A DNA stretch of 64,000 nucleotides from Thalassotalea_B piscium_A (GCA_049347715.1 CP186339.1:2170001-2234000), one strand, 5' to 3'. Positions 35,754 through 45,293 are shown, numbered from the stretch's first letter. Numbers and translations: made by a program. Notes: generated by a model from the sequence alone, not told the origin.

Positions 35754-38084
35754 CTATTTTGTTTGTGTAAAGCGTCGAGTATATAACTTTTTGTTAAACG
35801 TTTTTACTGCATCCACCATAGGTTGATAAGGTGTATCCGTTACAGAAACAAAACCCACATTATAATTTTCTCCATCGTAGGCACGGCCAGTTAAAGGTGA
35901 ATCGATATATTGAAACCAATGAGCTCCCACAAAATATGGGTTATCAACAACACTCTTCATATAATTAACATATTGTTGTGCTCTATCTTCTTGAGTTGCA
36001 GCATGTACTAAACCTGGGTTAATTAATCCAGAGTCCATTGCTCCCATGTGAAATTCGCCCACAACACTTGGCATATCAACATCTTCTAAAAATCTCCAGT
36101 ACGTTGGATGAATCCCCTCTTTGTATATGTTGTAACTCATTACATCAACATGATTTGCTGCTGCTTGAACCACCTCAGGTGTCATCCCCCAGCTTGCAAA
36201 GCGAGCTCCCATATATAAATGGTGCGGTAGCACACGTTTTAGTTCTCTTTGTACAATACTGAAATACTCATTCGCGTAAGCTTTAAGCATAATGGAATAA
36301 TCTTTACGTTGTTTAGGAGAGAGCTTCTCGGATAGTGTGGTAAGATCTGTCCCCGCTTCAAATTCTCCCCAAGAGGCGATATTTGAATGCCAAGCTTTAT
36401 TTAACTCATTGATTGTTGAATAACTTGCTTTCATTAATTTAACAAAATGCGCTTTTGTTGGACTGTCTTTTGCCCCTCTTTTTAAGGTATTAATCACAAT
36501 ACCATATTGTGCTTGATCCGTTGTTGATTGCCCCCAGCTTTTTTCATTATCAATAAACACACCTACACACCACGGGTTTTGTTGTACTTCTAACGCAATA
36601 GCTTCAACAGTTGATATTGTACGTTCAGTAAAAACAGGATCAAAGGGATCAGGTAGTGCTGACCATAAATCGTTACCACTACTTACTGTTTTAAAATCAC
36701 CAATGATCCAACCATTAGCAAAATATGGCACACGATCATCATGATAAAATATTGGGTCAATCCAATTACCAAATGAGGTGAATCCCCAATTCATCATGCG
36801 TCTTACTGTAACGTCTTTCCATTGCTCAATATAATGTTCACCGTATTTACGTGCTAAGTTAGCTTGGTAAAAACTAAACGTTTCTCCGTGCTTTAAAGCA
36901 CCTTGATGAACAATACGGCGATAGCCATAATGTTTTGCAAGCGGTTCATCGTATTTGGGTAACCAAGTAAACATATCTCGTCGTAATTGAGACGCGACAA
37001 AATGTGTCTTTAACGCTTCTTCTGATACAGGATTCAGCCCTAATGAATCTTCTGGCGTTAAATCGCCAGGAAGGCGTTGCTTAATTTTTTCAGGAGCGAA
37101 ATCAATTCCCGTAATTGTTGATGTATTTGCCATACGCACATTAGCAATACCGGTTGAAAAGAATAAATACCCTTCTGGATCAACTAAACTCCATTTATCG
37201 TCCACTTTTTCCGTTCTAAAATAGCCGGTTGCTTTTAATTTAGGACCGTTTTTCCAACCACCAAATTTAGATCGATCAGTCATCAATGTATTATCTAACT
37301 GAGTTAATTCTTTTGCTGATATTTTTTTTAATTCCTTAGTAGACTTTATATTATAAGGTGTATCAATATTGACTCGTTGACCAAATTCATCTGATAGATT
37401 TTTTAGATACTCAGTGTTTCTAGCCGGATTTTTTAATAAACGCATATTGTCAAAAATGAGTGTTCGATCAGCTAACAAATTACTCACACTAAACTTGATT
37501 TTGGTTATACCTGATAAATCAATATTTTTTAAACCCCAACGCCAAATAAAGGGTGTTTCAGATGACTCCCACGCTGGTGGATTAGTACGAATACCTGACT
37601 CTATTTCTAAATCAATTCCAGCAAGCTCAATATAATAAGTATTATTACTCTGTGCGGGGACGTTAGCACTACGGTTATGTACCTGCTCTTTTTTATCCGC
37701 AACTTGCACAAACAGATGCGTGGCAACGTCAGTGTTATTAGTAATATCAATCGCTACTCTGAAGTCACCTAACTGATCCCATTGCCATGCTACTTTTGGG
37801 GCTAATGTCCATGAAGAATCGGGATTTTTTTCTGCTAAAAATTTTACCTTTAATGCCTTTGCTCCATTAGTAACACCAGTATTTTCACTTTTATTAATGA
37901 GTTTATAGGTAATGTTTTCTGTTTGAAGTATTGCAATATCATTGTTGTTCTCAAAAGAATTGATCACCTTATATCCACTTATTGAGCTTACAGTGCTCTT
38001 TTTATCTTCATTAGTTGAATGTTGACACCCTATAATCACGAAAGGTAAAACGGCAGATAACAACATAGTAATTTTTCTATACAT
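35754..38084 (-). CDS. GH50 exo-beta-agarase lipoprotein (first paralogue)
   Basis: A 776-residue lipoprotein: signal MYRKITMLLSAVLPFVIIGC, lipid Cys20. An N-terminal beta-sandwich carbohydrate-binding-like domain (to about 220) is followed by a GH50 (beta/alpha)8 barrel. The acid/base Glu514 is in FIDNEKSWG and the nucleophile Glu677 in VVGEFHMGA, as in Aga50D. GH50 enzymes of this layout release neoagarobiose from agarose ends. Anchored to the outer membrane or periplasmic. ATG at 38084 is used; the longer frame starts at an unsupported GTG. It follows the second GH50 by 64 bases in the same operon. Confidence 0.92.
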   Translation of the reverse strand: MYRKITMLLSAVLPFVIIGCQHSTNEDKKSTVSSISGYKVINSFENNNDIAILQTENITYKLINKSENTGVTNGAKALKVKFLAEKNPDSSWTLAPKVAWQWDQLGDFRVAIDITNNTDVATHLFVQVADKKEQVHNRSANVPAQSNNTYYIELAGIDLEIESGIRTNPPAWESSETPFIWRWGLKNIDLSGITKIKFSVSNLLADRTLIFDNMRLLKNPARNTEYLKNLSDEFGQRVNIDTPYNIKSTKELKKISAKELTQLDNTLMTDRSKFGGWKNGPKLKATGYFRTEKVDDKWSLVDPEGYLFFSTGIANVRMANTSTITGIDFAPEKIKQRLPGDLTPEDSLGLNPVSEEALKTHFVASQLRRDMFTWLPKYDEPLAKHYGYRRIVHQGALKHGETFSFYQANLARKYGEHYIEQWKDVTVRRMMNWGFTSFGNWIDPIFYHDDRVPYFANGWIIGDFKTVSSGNDLWSALPDPFDPVFTERTISTVEAIALEVQQNPWCVGVFIDNEKSWGQSTTDQAQYGIVINTLKRGAKDSPTKAHFVKLMKASYSTINELNKAWHSNIASWGEFEAGTDLTTLSEKLSPKQRKDYSIMLKAYANEYFSIVQRELKRVLPHHLYMGARFASWGMTPEVVQAAANHVDVMSYNIYKEGIHPTYWRFLEDVDMPSVVGEFHMGAMDSGLINPGLVHAATQEDRAQQYVNYMKSVVDNPYFVGAHWFQYIDSPLTGRAYDGENYNVGFVSVTDTPYQPMVDAVKTFNKKLYTRRFTQTK

Positions 38085-38148
38085 AAGAGTTTTCACTTAA
38101 TAATATTGCATTAAAGAATGGTAGCCACCTCTAGATGGCTACATGTTA

Positions 38149-40512
38149 TTACTTGTATTGATGGTTATAACGTTTTTTATAAATAGAGCTGTTAAACTCT
38201 TTAGCGGCTTTTACCATTTCAGGGTAAGGAATATCTGTTGTTGATACAAAGCCGACATTGTAGGGTTCACCGTCAAATGCTCGGCCCGTTAGAGGTGAAT
38301 CAATATATTGGAACCAATGCGCACCCACCATGTTTTTATGTTTAGCAACGCTTTCCATATAGGCTTTATACATGTTGGCACGATCTTCTTGGGTGTCAGC
38401 TTGAACTAAACCAGGATGTAATAAACCTGTTCCTTTGGTGGCTCCAATATGAAATTCACCAATAACTGTTGGTAAATCAATATCGTTTAGAAAATCCCAT
38501 TGATGAGGTTGAATACCTTCTTCATAAATATTAAAACTCAGTACGTCTGAATATTTAACCGATGCCTTAATTGTTTCTTTTGGCATACCAAAATTAGCCA
38601 TGCGTGCTCCCATATACAAATGATTAGGCAAGGCTTTTTCTAGTGTGTTATGAACCACTTTAAAATATTGATCTGATAACATTTCTAACATATGGGATAA
38701 GTCATCTACCATTACATCTGGGTAATTGGTTATATTCACACCATCAGACAAGCTGTCCCATGATAAAATATCTAATTGCCATGCTGAATTTAACTTAACG
38801 ATGCTCACATATTTAGATTTTAAGTAATGAACAAAAGCTTTCTTGGCAGGGCTTTCATTGGCCGCTCGTTTTAGCGTACTAATAATAACGCCATAACGTA
38901 CATCAGGTGTTCCTGTTGGGTAACCCCAACTTTTTTCATTATCAATAAAAACCCCAACACACCAAGGTGAACCTTTAATTTCTTCTTTAATAACATTTAT
39001 GGTGACTTCAGCGCGATGAATAAAGGCTTTATCAAATGGATCGGGTAAAGGAGCCCAAACATCATGGTCGGATTTTAGGGTTTTAAAATCACCAATAATC
39101 CAACCATTAGCAAAATAAGGGACGCGTTCGTTACTATAAAAGGCAGGATCTACCCAATTACCAAAGGAAGTAAAACCCCAGTTTTTCATACGCGTTAAAG
39201 TAACATCTTCCCATTTTTTAACATATGAACTAGGTTCTTCTTCACCATAACGTCTTTCTAAGTTTGCACGGTAAAAGCTAAATGTTTCACCAGATGTAAT
39301 CGGTCCTTTATGAACAGAACGGCGATAACTATAATGTTTTGCTAATGGATCATCATAATCAGGTAACCAAGTAAAAAGGTTGTGACGTAAATCAGAAGAG
39401 ATATAACGCGAGGCTAATACTTTATCTGATACTTTTACAATCCCAATAGAGTCTTCAGGTGTTACATCCGTTGGATCTATATAACGTACAGAATCATCTT
39501 TAAAATCCCTCCCTGTTAAAGTAGTAGTATTTGCCATACGAACATTGGCTAAACCATGGGAGAAGAATAAGTAGCCTTCGGGGTCAACTAACCACCATTG
39601 GTCATCAACCTTTTGTGTTCTAAAAAAACCAGTTGCTGGATATTTAGGGCCACTTTTCCAACCACCAAAACGTGATCTGTCGGTCATTGGTCCTTCTTTT
39701 ATTAATTGCGCTAATTCAGCTTCAGCAACTTGTGTTAATTCAGCTTGAGAGTGAATTTTTATTGGAAATTCTTCTTTGGCATTTTGACCAAATTCATCAA
39801 CAATATTTATAAGATAACTCTTGTCATATTGCGGATTGTTTTCAACAATTAAATTATCAATAATCACTTGTTTATCACTTAAGTTACCGCGAGTAACAAA
39901 AGATAATTCAGTAATTTTAGATAAATCGACATTTTTTTTACCATAACGCCAATAAAACATCTCATCTGGTGTTCTCCAAGGTTTAGGCTGCTCACGTATA
40001 CCCGTATTCGTTTTAGTATAATTTCCCGTTAAAATAACGAAATAAGACCCCGACTCACCCGGCGCTAAATTAACACTATAATTAGCAGCTAATGTTCTAC
40101 TAGCAGCGGAAACACCTTCTGATAGCGTTTGGTCAGAAAGTGAAATATAAAGCTGTAATGATTCTTTACCAGGATTTTTAGCATCAAAACGTAAATGTAT
40201 TTCATCATCAGAGAGATCCCAGGGTGTATCTGGCTTTAATACAATAGCCGAGACATAATTATCGCTTGAAAAATCAATTGATAACTCGCCTTTATTTTGT
40301 AACTGTTGTTTAGAAAAGCTCGCCCCACTTGCCACTATTTCAAAAGGTAATGTTTGTTGATTAAAGTCAGCTAATACAATTTTATTACTTGCGACTGGTT
40401 CTTTAGCCCTTGGTGCCTTCACACTCTCAGTTTGGTCACAACCGGACAATGTCAGTATTAAGACTCCTGACATTAGCGCTATTTTTGATATTATTTTATT
40501 TTTTTTAAACAT
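38149..40512 (-). CDS. GH50 exo-beta-agarase lipoprotein (second paralogue)
   Basis: A 787-residue lipoprotein with signal ending LILTLSGC (lipid Cys25), an N-terminal beta-sandwich domain and a GH50 barrel. The acid/base is Glu526 (FIDNEKSWG) and the nucleophile Glu686 (VIGEFHIGA). It is clearly paralogous to the genes on both sides but more diverged: it has KGTG inserted after the nucleophile strand and a different N-terminal domain surface. Tandem duplicates with drifted binding surfaces suggest different chain lengths or substituted agars as substrates. First gene of its operon, downstream of a partial TTGTTAACAA site. Confidence 0.92.
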   Translation of the reverse strand: MFKKNKIISKIALMSGVLILTLSGCDQTESVKAPRAKEPVASNKIVLADFNQQTLPFEIVASGASFSKQQLQNKGELSIDFSSDNYVSAIVLKPDTPWDLSDDEIHLRFDAKNPGKESLQLYISLSDQTLSEGVSAASRTLAANYSVNLAPGESGSYFVILTGNYTKTNTGIREQPKPWRTPDEMFYWRYGKKNVDLSKITELSFVTRGNLSDKQVIIDNLIVENNPQYDKSYLINIVDEFGQNAKEEFPIKIHSQAELTQVAEAELAQLIKEGPMTDRSRFGGWKSGPKYPATGFFRTQKVDDQWWLVDPEGYLFFSHGLANVRMANTTTLTGRDFKDDSVRYIDPTDVTPEDSIGIVKVSDKVLASRYISSDLRHNLFTWLPDYDDPLAKHYSYRRSVHKGPITSGETFSFYRANLERRYGEEEPSSYVKKWEDVTLTRMKNWGFTSFGNWVDPAFYSNERVPYFANGWIIGDFKTLKSDHDVWAPLPDPFDKAFIHRAEVTINVIKEEIKGSPWCVGVFIDNEKSWGYPTGTPDVRYGVIISTLKRAANESPAKKAFVHYLKSKYVSIVKLNSAWQLDILSWDSLSDGVNITNYPDVMVDDLSHMLEMLSDQYFKVVHNTLEKALPNHLYMGARMANFGMPKETIKASVKYSDVLSFNIYEEGIQPHQWDFLNDIDLPTVIGEFHIGATKGTGLLHPGLVQADTQEDRANMYKAYMESVAKHKNMVGAHWFQYIDSPLTGRAFDGEPYNVGFVSTTDIPYPEMVKAAKEFNSSIYKKRYNHQYK

Positions 40513-40561
40513 ATTTAATCTCTATGACTCTATTATTAATCAACCAAAATACACATATAAA

Positions 40562-40571
40562 TAATTAACAA
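40562..40571. promoter_or_regulatory. Degenerate TTGTTAACAA operator, GH50 pair
   Basis: TAATTAACAA, 8 of 10 matches to the palindrome with one half-site intact, followed by TTTAC as at other copies. It lies 50 bases before the GH50 start. Confidence 0.45.
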
Positions 40572-40614
40572 TTTACTTATAAATTTAATTATTGGTTTAC
40601 TAGAAACATTAATT

Positions 40615-41670
40615 TCAATGCTTATTAAATTCGGAAAGCAAAGGGATGCTCAGGACTGTATCAATAGCGGTACAATAAAGAGTTTGCTCATCGGAAGTTA
40701 AGGAACAGTTAGACGTGATTTTCCCCGTTCGGATTTTTGCTAATAACTTTCCCTCCTGAGAAAAGATATTAACGCCACCAGGACCTGTCGCAAAAATTAC
40801 GCCACTAGAATGAACAGCAAGACCATCAGGAAGACCTTGTTCTCTTTTTTTACCAACAAGATCAGTGGCATCATAAAAAACTCGTTTATCTTCAAGCGTT
40901 CCATCTCGCTTTACATGATAAGCAATCCATTGTGCTTTTTTTGCATCAGACACTGAAACAATTAATGATTTTTCGTCTTTACTTAAGGCAACACCATTAG
41001 GAAAACTTAAAGAATCATCGAGCAAAATAAGCGAACCGTCAGCTTTTAATAAGTAAACACCTTGGAATAACAACTCTTTATGAGCATCTTCCATCACATT
41101 ATCTAAACCATAAGGAGGATCTGTAAAATACAAATCGCCATTACTACTGAACACACCATCATTAGGACTATTAAGTCTATTATTTTGATATTTAGAGGCT
41201 AATGTTTCAAAATTACTAAGAGGATGATCAAGAGACGACTTCATGACAGCTACCCGACGATCACCTTGCTGAAATAAAACTAACTCGCCTTTAGGATTAA
41301 GTAATAAGCCATTAGAACCCGCGCTATAATCCCCCTTAAATAATCCAGTTGCACCAGCTTCTGATAAATAGGTAGTAGTACCTATATTAGGTTCAAATTT
41401 TTTAATCACATTATTAGGAATATCAGAAAACAAAAGATAACCGCCATCACTAATCCATACAGGCCCTTCAGTCCAAGTATGACCATCACTTATAGTGACT
41501 ATATTTGCCTTTGGTTCAATAAGTCTCAATGCCTGTTCATCAAAAATTTGAATTTCGGGTTCAATCCCTTTTTCTACCCGTTTATGGTTGAAACTTGTTG
41601 AGCATCCCAAATTGATAAACAAGCATAATAATATCAATAAAGTATTACTTGGAAATGTAACAAATCGCAT
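40615..41670 (-). CDS. SMP-30/gluconolactonase-like lipoprotein
   Basis: A 351-residue lipoprotein (FINLGC, lipid Cys23) with a six-bladed propeller of the SMP-30/gluconolactonase/LRE family: TEGPVWISDGG with the metal-binding Glu, NSPNDGVFSSNGDLYFTDPPYG with Asn and Asp ligands, FPNGVALS, and GLPDGLAVHSSG with the second Asp. The family opens sugar lactones in a metal-dependent manner. In an agar locus an exported lactonase could act on lactones of galactose or anhydrogalactose after periplasmic oxidation; the true substrate is unknown. A TTGTTAACAA operator and a TTGACA box lie upstream. Monocistronic. Confidence 0.83.
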   Translation of the reverse strand: MRFVTFPSNTLLILLCLFINLGCSTSFNHKRVEKGIEPEIQIFDEQALRLIEPKANIVTISDGHTWTEGPVWISDGGYLLFSDIPNNVIKKFEPNIGTTTYLSEAGATGLFKGDYSAGSNGLLLNPKGELVLFQQGDRRVAVMKSSLDHPLSNFETLASKYQNNRLNSPNDGVFSSNGDLYFTDPPYGLDNVMEDAHKELLFQGVYLLKADGSLILLDDSLSFPNGVALSKDEKSLIVSVSDAKKAQWIAYHVKRDGTLEDKRVFYDATDLVGKKREQGLPDGLAVHSSGVIFATGPGGVNIFSQEGKLLAKIRTGKITSNCSLTSDEQTLYCTAIDTVLSIPLLSEFNKH

Positions 41671-41776
41671 GGTTTTTCCTCTAAAATAATAATAGTTGTA
41701 ATAGCTTATTCATTTAAAATTCGATAAGAATTTACATTCACTCTATTATCCAGATGATGATAATGTCAACATGTTT

Positions 41777-41786
41777 TTGTTAACAA
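41777..41786. promoter_or_regulatory. TTGTTAACAA operator, lactonase-like gene side
   Basis: Perfect palindrome in the divergent region between the lactonase-like gene and the third GH50. A TTGACA box for the minus-strand gene lies 7 bases away (41764-41769). Confidence 0.65.
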
Positions 41787-41885
41787 TCTTCAATGTACTG
41801 TTTTTTATTTCATCAAATTCACCTTAAGTGGTTATTTATACTTAACTTACCTATTTCAATAAGTGAATAACAAACAAATAAAATA

Positions 41886-41895
41886 TTGTTAACAA
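41886..41895. promoter_or_regulatory. TTGTTAACAA operator, third GH50 side
   Basis: Perfect palindrome directly abutting the -35 box of the third GH50 gene. Second copy within the same divergent intergenic region, 109 bases from the first, so looping between both sites is possible. Confidence 0.7.
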
Positions 41896-41924
41896 TTTAC
41901 CTTTTATTATTTAATACGTATACT
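41896..41924 (+). promoter_or_regulatory. Promoter of the third GH50 gene
   Basis: TTTACC (41896-41901), 17 bases, TATACT (41919-41924). Immediately downstream of a TTGTTAACAA site. Predicted start near 41931, leader about 26 bases. Confidence 0.6.
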
Positions 41925-41956
41925 CAATTTATGTTCATAATCAATAAAGGGCAAAC

Positions 41957-44293
41957 ATGAAAAAATCAATATTAGCTCTACTACTTTCCACAACAACAAT
42001 ACTCATAGGTTGTAATCAGTTAACTGAAACAAGTAGTAATAAAGTAAGTAAAAATGAATCTAACGTACTTGAATTGCTTTATCATTCACAAAAACAATAT
42101 GCTAACGCTAATTTTGTATACATTGATGCATTAGGAAAAGAACAACCTAAACAAGGTTTAGCTGTTACTTTTAAATCAAAAGCACATAGCTATTCTTCCG
42201 TTTCTTTAACACCTCAAACCGCATGGAATTGGAGTAAATTATCAGATTTCAATTTAGCAATGGATATTGCTAATCCGGGTAAGCATTCTGTTCAATTATA
42301 TTTAGATATTGAAGATATTGATGGTGCTAATTATACCCGAACGGTATCGATTCCTATTGGAGGTGTGAAAACGTATTACGCTAAAATGGCAGGACATGAT
42401 TTAGCATCGTCAAAAGACGATGGAAAAATAGAACTTAATTTTAGTTCTGGTCTTCGCTCTAACCCAGATACTTGGGAATCTGATGAAACACAATTTACTT
42501 CTATGTGGGGAAATAAAAATCTAAATTTACAAGGTATTAGTAAAATCACTTTAAGTGTACAAAGTGCATTATTTGATAAAGAGATAATGATTAATAATAT
42601 CAGACTAAGAAAAAATCCTGCATTTAATAAAAATTACCTCACAAAAATCGTAGATAAATTTGGACAAAATGCCACGAAAGAATTTCCCAATAAAATTCAC
42701 TCAGAAGCAGATCTCATTACCAATAAAAACAACGAAGCTAAAATGCTTAATGGTAAGGTATTTAAAAACTACAGCCAATATGGGGGCTGGTTGAATGGAC
42801 CCAAATTAAAAGCAACGGGTTATTTTAGAACTGAAAAAGTACAAGGAAAATGGTCATTGGTGGATCCTGACGGTTACTTATACTTTGCTACAGGAATCGA
42901 CATTATCAGACTTGCAAATTCTACTACTATGACAGGTTACGATTTTGATCAAGCCGTAATACATAAAAATGATGTAGATGATGTTACGCCAGAAGATTCC
43001 AAAGGGTTAAATCGTGTTAACCAAGATGCAATACCCACACGATTTGTAGCCTCTGAAACACGTAAAAATTTATTCAAATGGTTACCCTCTTATGATGAAC
43101 CTTTAGGTAAGCATTATGGCTATCGAAATTCGGCTCATTCGGGGCCAGTAAAACATGGTGAAACCTTCAGTTTTTATTCAGCCAATTTAGAGCGTAAATA
43201 TGGTCAAGAAAATCAAGACTATATGGAACAATGGCGTAAAGTGACCTTAAATCGTATGAAAAGTTGGGGATTTACTTCTTTAGGCAATTGGACCGACCCC
43301 AGCTTTTATGATACGAATCAAGTACCCTATTTTGCCAATGGTTGGATAATTGGAGATTTTAAAACAGTTTCAAGTGGCAACGACTTTTGGGCTCCGTTAC
43401 CTGATGTTTTTGATCCTGTATTTAAAGAGCGTGCGTTAATAACTGCTGAACAAGTTGCAAAAGAAGTTAAAGGAAATCCATGGTGTGTGGGTATTTTTAT
43501 TGATAATGAAAAAAGCTTCGGTCGTAGCGAATCAAATGAAACCCGATATGGCATTGTCATCAATACGCTTACTCGAGATGGTGCAACTGTACCAACAAAA
43601 GCTGAATTTACTCGCTTAATGAAAAAGAAATACCATGATATTGATCAATTAAATACTGCTTGGGATCGGCATTTAGCTTCATGGCAAGAATTTAATAAAG
43701 GCGTCGATTCAACCATTTCAACTAAAGCACAACTAGCTGATTATAGTGACTTACTTTATGCCTACGCCGATAAATATTTTAGTGTCGTTGATGAGGCATT
43801 AAATACAACCTTGCCCAATCATATGTACCTTGGCGCACGTTTTCCTAGTTGGGGCAAACCAATGGAAGTTGTCAAAGCGTCAGCAAATCATGTAGATGTA
43901 GTGAGCTACAATGTTTACAAAGAAGGTATCCATCCGGAAAGTTGGAAATTCTTAGAAGAAATTGATATGCCAAGTATTATTGGTGAGTTTCACATAGGTG
44001 CGAATGACAGTGGTTTATACCATCCGGGGTTAATTCATGCATCAGACCAACAAGATAGAGCAAAAATGTATCAAGATTATATGAAATCTGTCATCGACAA
44101 TCCATATTTTATCGGCGCTCATTGGTTTCAATACATTGACTCACCTATTACAGGTAGGGCCTATGATGGTGAAAATTATAATGTCGGCTTTGTTTCTGTG
44201 ACCGACACACCTTATGCACCTATGGTGAAAGCGGCTAAATCACTGCACTCCAACATGTATGAACGAAGATTTGGTAACTTAGTTGAAAAGTAA
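41957..44293 (+). CDS. GH50 exo-beta-agarase lipoprotein (third paralogue)
   Basis: A 778-residue lipoprotein: signal MKKSILALLLSTTTILIGC, lipid Cys19. N-terminal beta-sandwich, then a GH50 barrel with acid/base Glu518 (FIDNEKSFG) and nucleophile Glu677 (IIGEFHIGA). It is closer to the first paralogue than to the second. The Trp after the acid/base in the other two (SWG) is Phe here. The only GH50 of the locus on the plus strand, with its own promoter and operator. Converts agarose or neoagarooligosaccharides to neoagarobiose outside the cytoplasm. Confidence 0.93.
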   Translation: MKKSILALLLSTTTILIGCNQLTETSSNKVSKNESNVLELLYHSQKQYANANFVYIDALGKEQPKQGLAVTFKSKAHSYSSVSLTPQTAWNWSKLSDFNLAMDIANPGKHSVQLYLDIEDIDGANYTRTVSIPIGGVKTYYAKMAGHDLASSKDDGKIELNFSSGLRSNPDTWESDETQFTSMWGNKNLNLQGISKITLSVQSALFDKEIMINNIRLRKNPAFNKNYLTKIVDKFGQNATKEFPNKIHSEADLITNKNNEAKMLNGKVFKNYSQYGGWLNGPKLKATGYFRTEKVQGKWSLVDPDGYLYFATGIDIIRLANSTTMTGYDFDQAVIHKNDVDDVTPEDSKGLNRVNQDAIPTRFVASETRKNLFKWLPSYDEPLGKHYGYRNSAHSGPVKHGETFSFYSANLERKYGQENQDYMEQWRKVTLNRMKSWGFTSLGNWTDPSFYDTNQVPYFANGWIIGDFKTVSSGNDFWAPLPDVFDPVFKERALITAEQVAKEVKGNPWCVGIFIDNEKSFGRSESNETRYGIVINTLTRDGATVPTKAEFTRLMKKKYHDIDQLNTAWDRHLASWQEFNKGVDSTISTKAQLADYSDLLYAYADKYFSVVDEALNTTLPNHMYLGARFPSWGKPMEVVKASANHVDVVSYNVYKEGIHPESWKFLEEIDMPSIIGEFHIGANDSGLYHPGLIHASDQQDRAKMYQDYMKSVIDNPYFIGAHWFQYIDSPITGRAYDGENYNVGFVSVTDTPYAPMVKAAKSLHSNMYERRFGNLVEK

Positions 44294-44306
44294 CACTTTG
44301 CTTTTT

Positions 44307-44342
44307 GAATTTACGTTTTTTGTTAACAAAAAACGTAAATTC
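44307..44342. repeat. Perfect 36-bp palindrome centred on TTGTTAACAA
   Basis: Every base of the 18-bp half (GAATTTACGTTTTTTGTT) is matched by its complement, and the centre is the operator sequence TTGTTAACAA (44320-44329). It lies 13 bases after the GH50 stop. As RNA it can fold into a near loop-free hairpin; as DNA it contains an extra operator. No U tract follows, so it is not a standard terminator. Confidence 0.85.
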
Positions 44343-44412
44343 ATTACTTTATTCAATAATTAAATGCACTACCCCTTATTATCCCTGTAAAAACGTAGTT
44401 TCCTCCTGTTTT

Positions 44413-44422
44413 TTGTAAACAA
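44413..44422. promoter_or_regulatory. TTGTAAACAA operator of the GntR gene
   Basis: Nine of ten matches to TTGTTAACAA, followed by the same TTTAA flank. Sixteen bases upstream of the -35 box of the regulator gene, which suggests autoregulation. Confidence 0.6.
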
Positions 44423-44437
44423 TTTAACTTAAAGCAA

Positions 44438-44467
44438 TTGTAACTGAACCTTTATTTACAGTATGAT
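44438..44467 (+). promoter_or_regulatory. Promoter of the GntR regulator gene
   Basis: TTGTAA (44438-44443), 18 bases, TATGAT (44462-44467). Predicted start near 44474, leaving a leader of about 27 bases. Confidence 0.5.
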
Positions 44468-44500
44468 ATGACTAACTAAAAAATACTTATAGGAATGGAT

Positions 44501-45115
44501 ATGGCTGGAAAAAGACCCACTAAAATTCTTTCTGTTAAAGACCAAATTGCAGATCAACTTCGTTCAGATATTATTTCAGGGGAGCTTGCCCCAAATACTA
44601 AATTAAACGAGAAAGAACTAGCCGAACGTTTTGGTCTATCTAGGGGGCCTATTAGAGATGTTATTCTCCAATTAACGAAAGAAGGATTATTGATTTCTAA
44701 AAATAATTGTGGTGCCTCTGTTAATAGCCTATTAGACCCTAAGCTACAAAAACTGATGATAAATCTCAGACGCAGTATTGAAGTGTTTGCCATTGACCAG
44801 TTGAAAGATTCTCTTACAGAAGAAGACTTTCAAGATTTAGAAAACATTTTAACTGAACTGCAAGCCGCTTTTGATAATGAAGATTATACCGAAGTAACAA
44901 AAGTAGACATCTCATTTCATAACTACCTTATTTATAAAGCCGGTGGCGATGAGCTGGTTAACATTTGGTATCCTTACGTTATGCGTATGCGTTTAAACTA
45001 TAAACGTATCACTAAAAGCTCTGAGTGTGTTGATGAACATAGACTCATTTTAGACGCACTTAAAAGTGGCGACATTGCTAAAGCATCAAAAGCAATAAAA
45101 GCTAATATAAAATAA
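44501..45115 (+). CDS. GntR/FadR-family (FCD domain) regulator of the agar locus
   Basis: A 204-residue regulator. The winged helix-turn-helix covers about residues 10-75 (VKDQIADQLRSDIISGEL, then LAERFGLSRGPIRDVILQL). The C-terminal FCD-type helical domain has metal/ligand-site features DISFHNYL and DEHRLIL. It is slightly short for the family (usually 220-240). I prefer the ATG at 44501, 6 bases after AGGA, over the ATG two codons upstream. Gene context and the operator copies, including one at its own promoter, make it the likely local repressor. The inducer is probably a KDG-like acid or an agar sugar. Confidence 0.85.
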   Translation: MAGKRPTKILSVKDQIADQLRSDIISGELAPNTKLNEKELAERFGLSRGPIRDVILQLTKEGLLISKNNCGASVNSLLDPKLQKLMINLRRSIEVFAIDQLKDSLTEEDFQDLENILTELQAAFDNEDYTEVTKVDISFHNYLIYKAGGDELVNIWYPYVMRMRLNYKRITKSSECVDEHRLILDALKSGDIAKASKAIKANIK

Positions 45116-45200
45116 ATAATACTCAGGTAAAGCTTCATTTATGATGCTTTACCTCCCCCCCCTATCTTTAATAGTAAATCTTTATATACCCCTAACATTA

Positions 45201-45210
45201 TTGTTAACAA
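45201..45210. promoter_or_regulatory. TTGTTAACAA operator, propeller-protein gene
   Basis: Perfect palindrome with the TTTAC flank, 83 bases before the propeller-protein start. Links that unknown gene to the agar regulon. Confidence 0.65.
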
Positions 45211-45293
45211 TTTACATGGTACAAAAATACTTTTATTGGTACAATCAAACGATAAATCATTTAACCAAGCTTTTAATCTCAAGGTGTGTACTT

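Noticed and set aside
45141..45293. 51-codon N-terminal extension of the propeller protein with two hydrophobic stretches
   Set aside because: The internal ATG at 45294 has AAGGTG in good position, and the extension overlaps the operator and promoter region.
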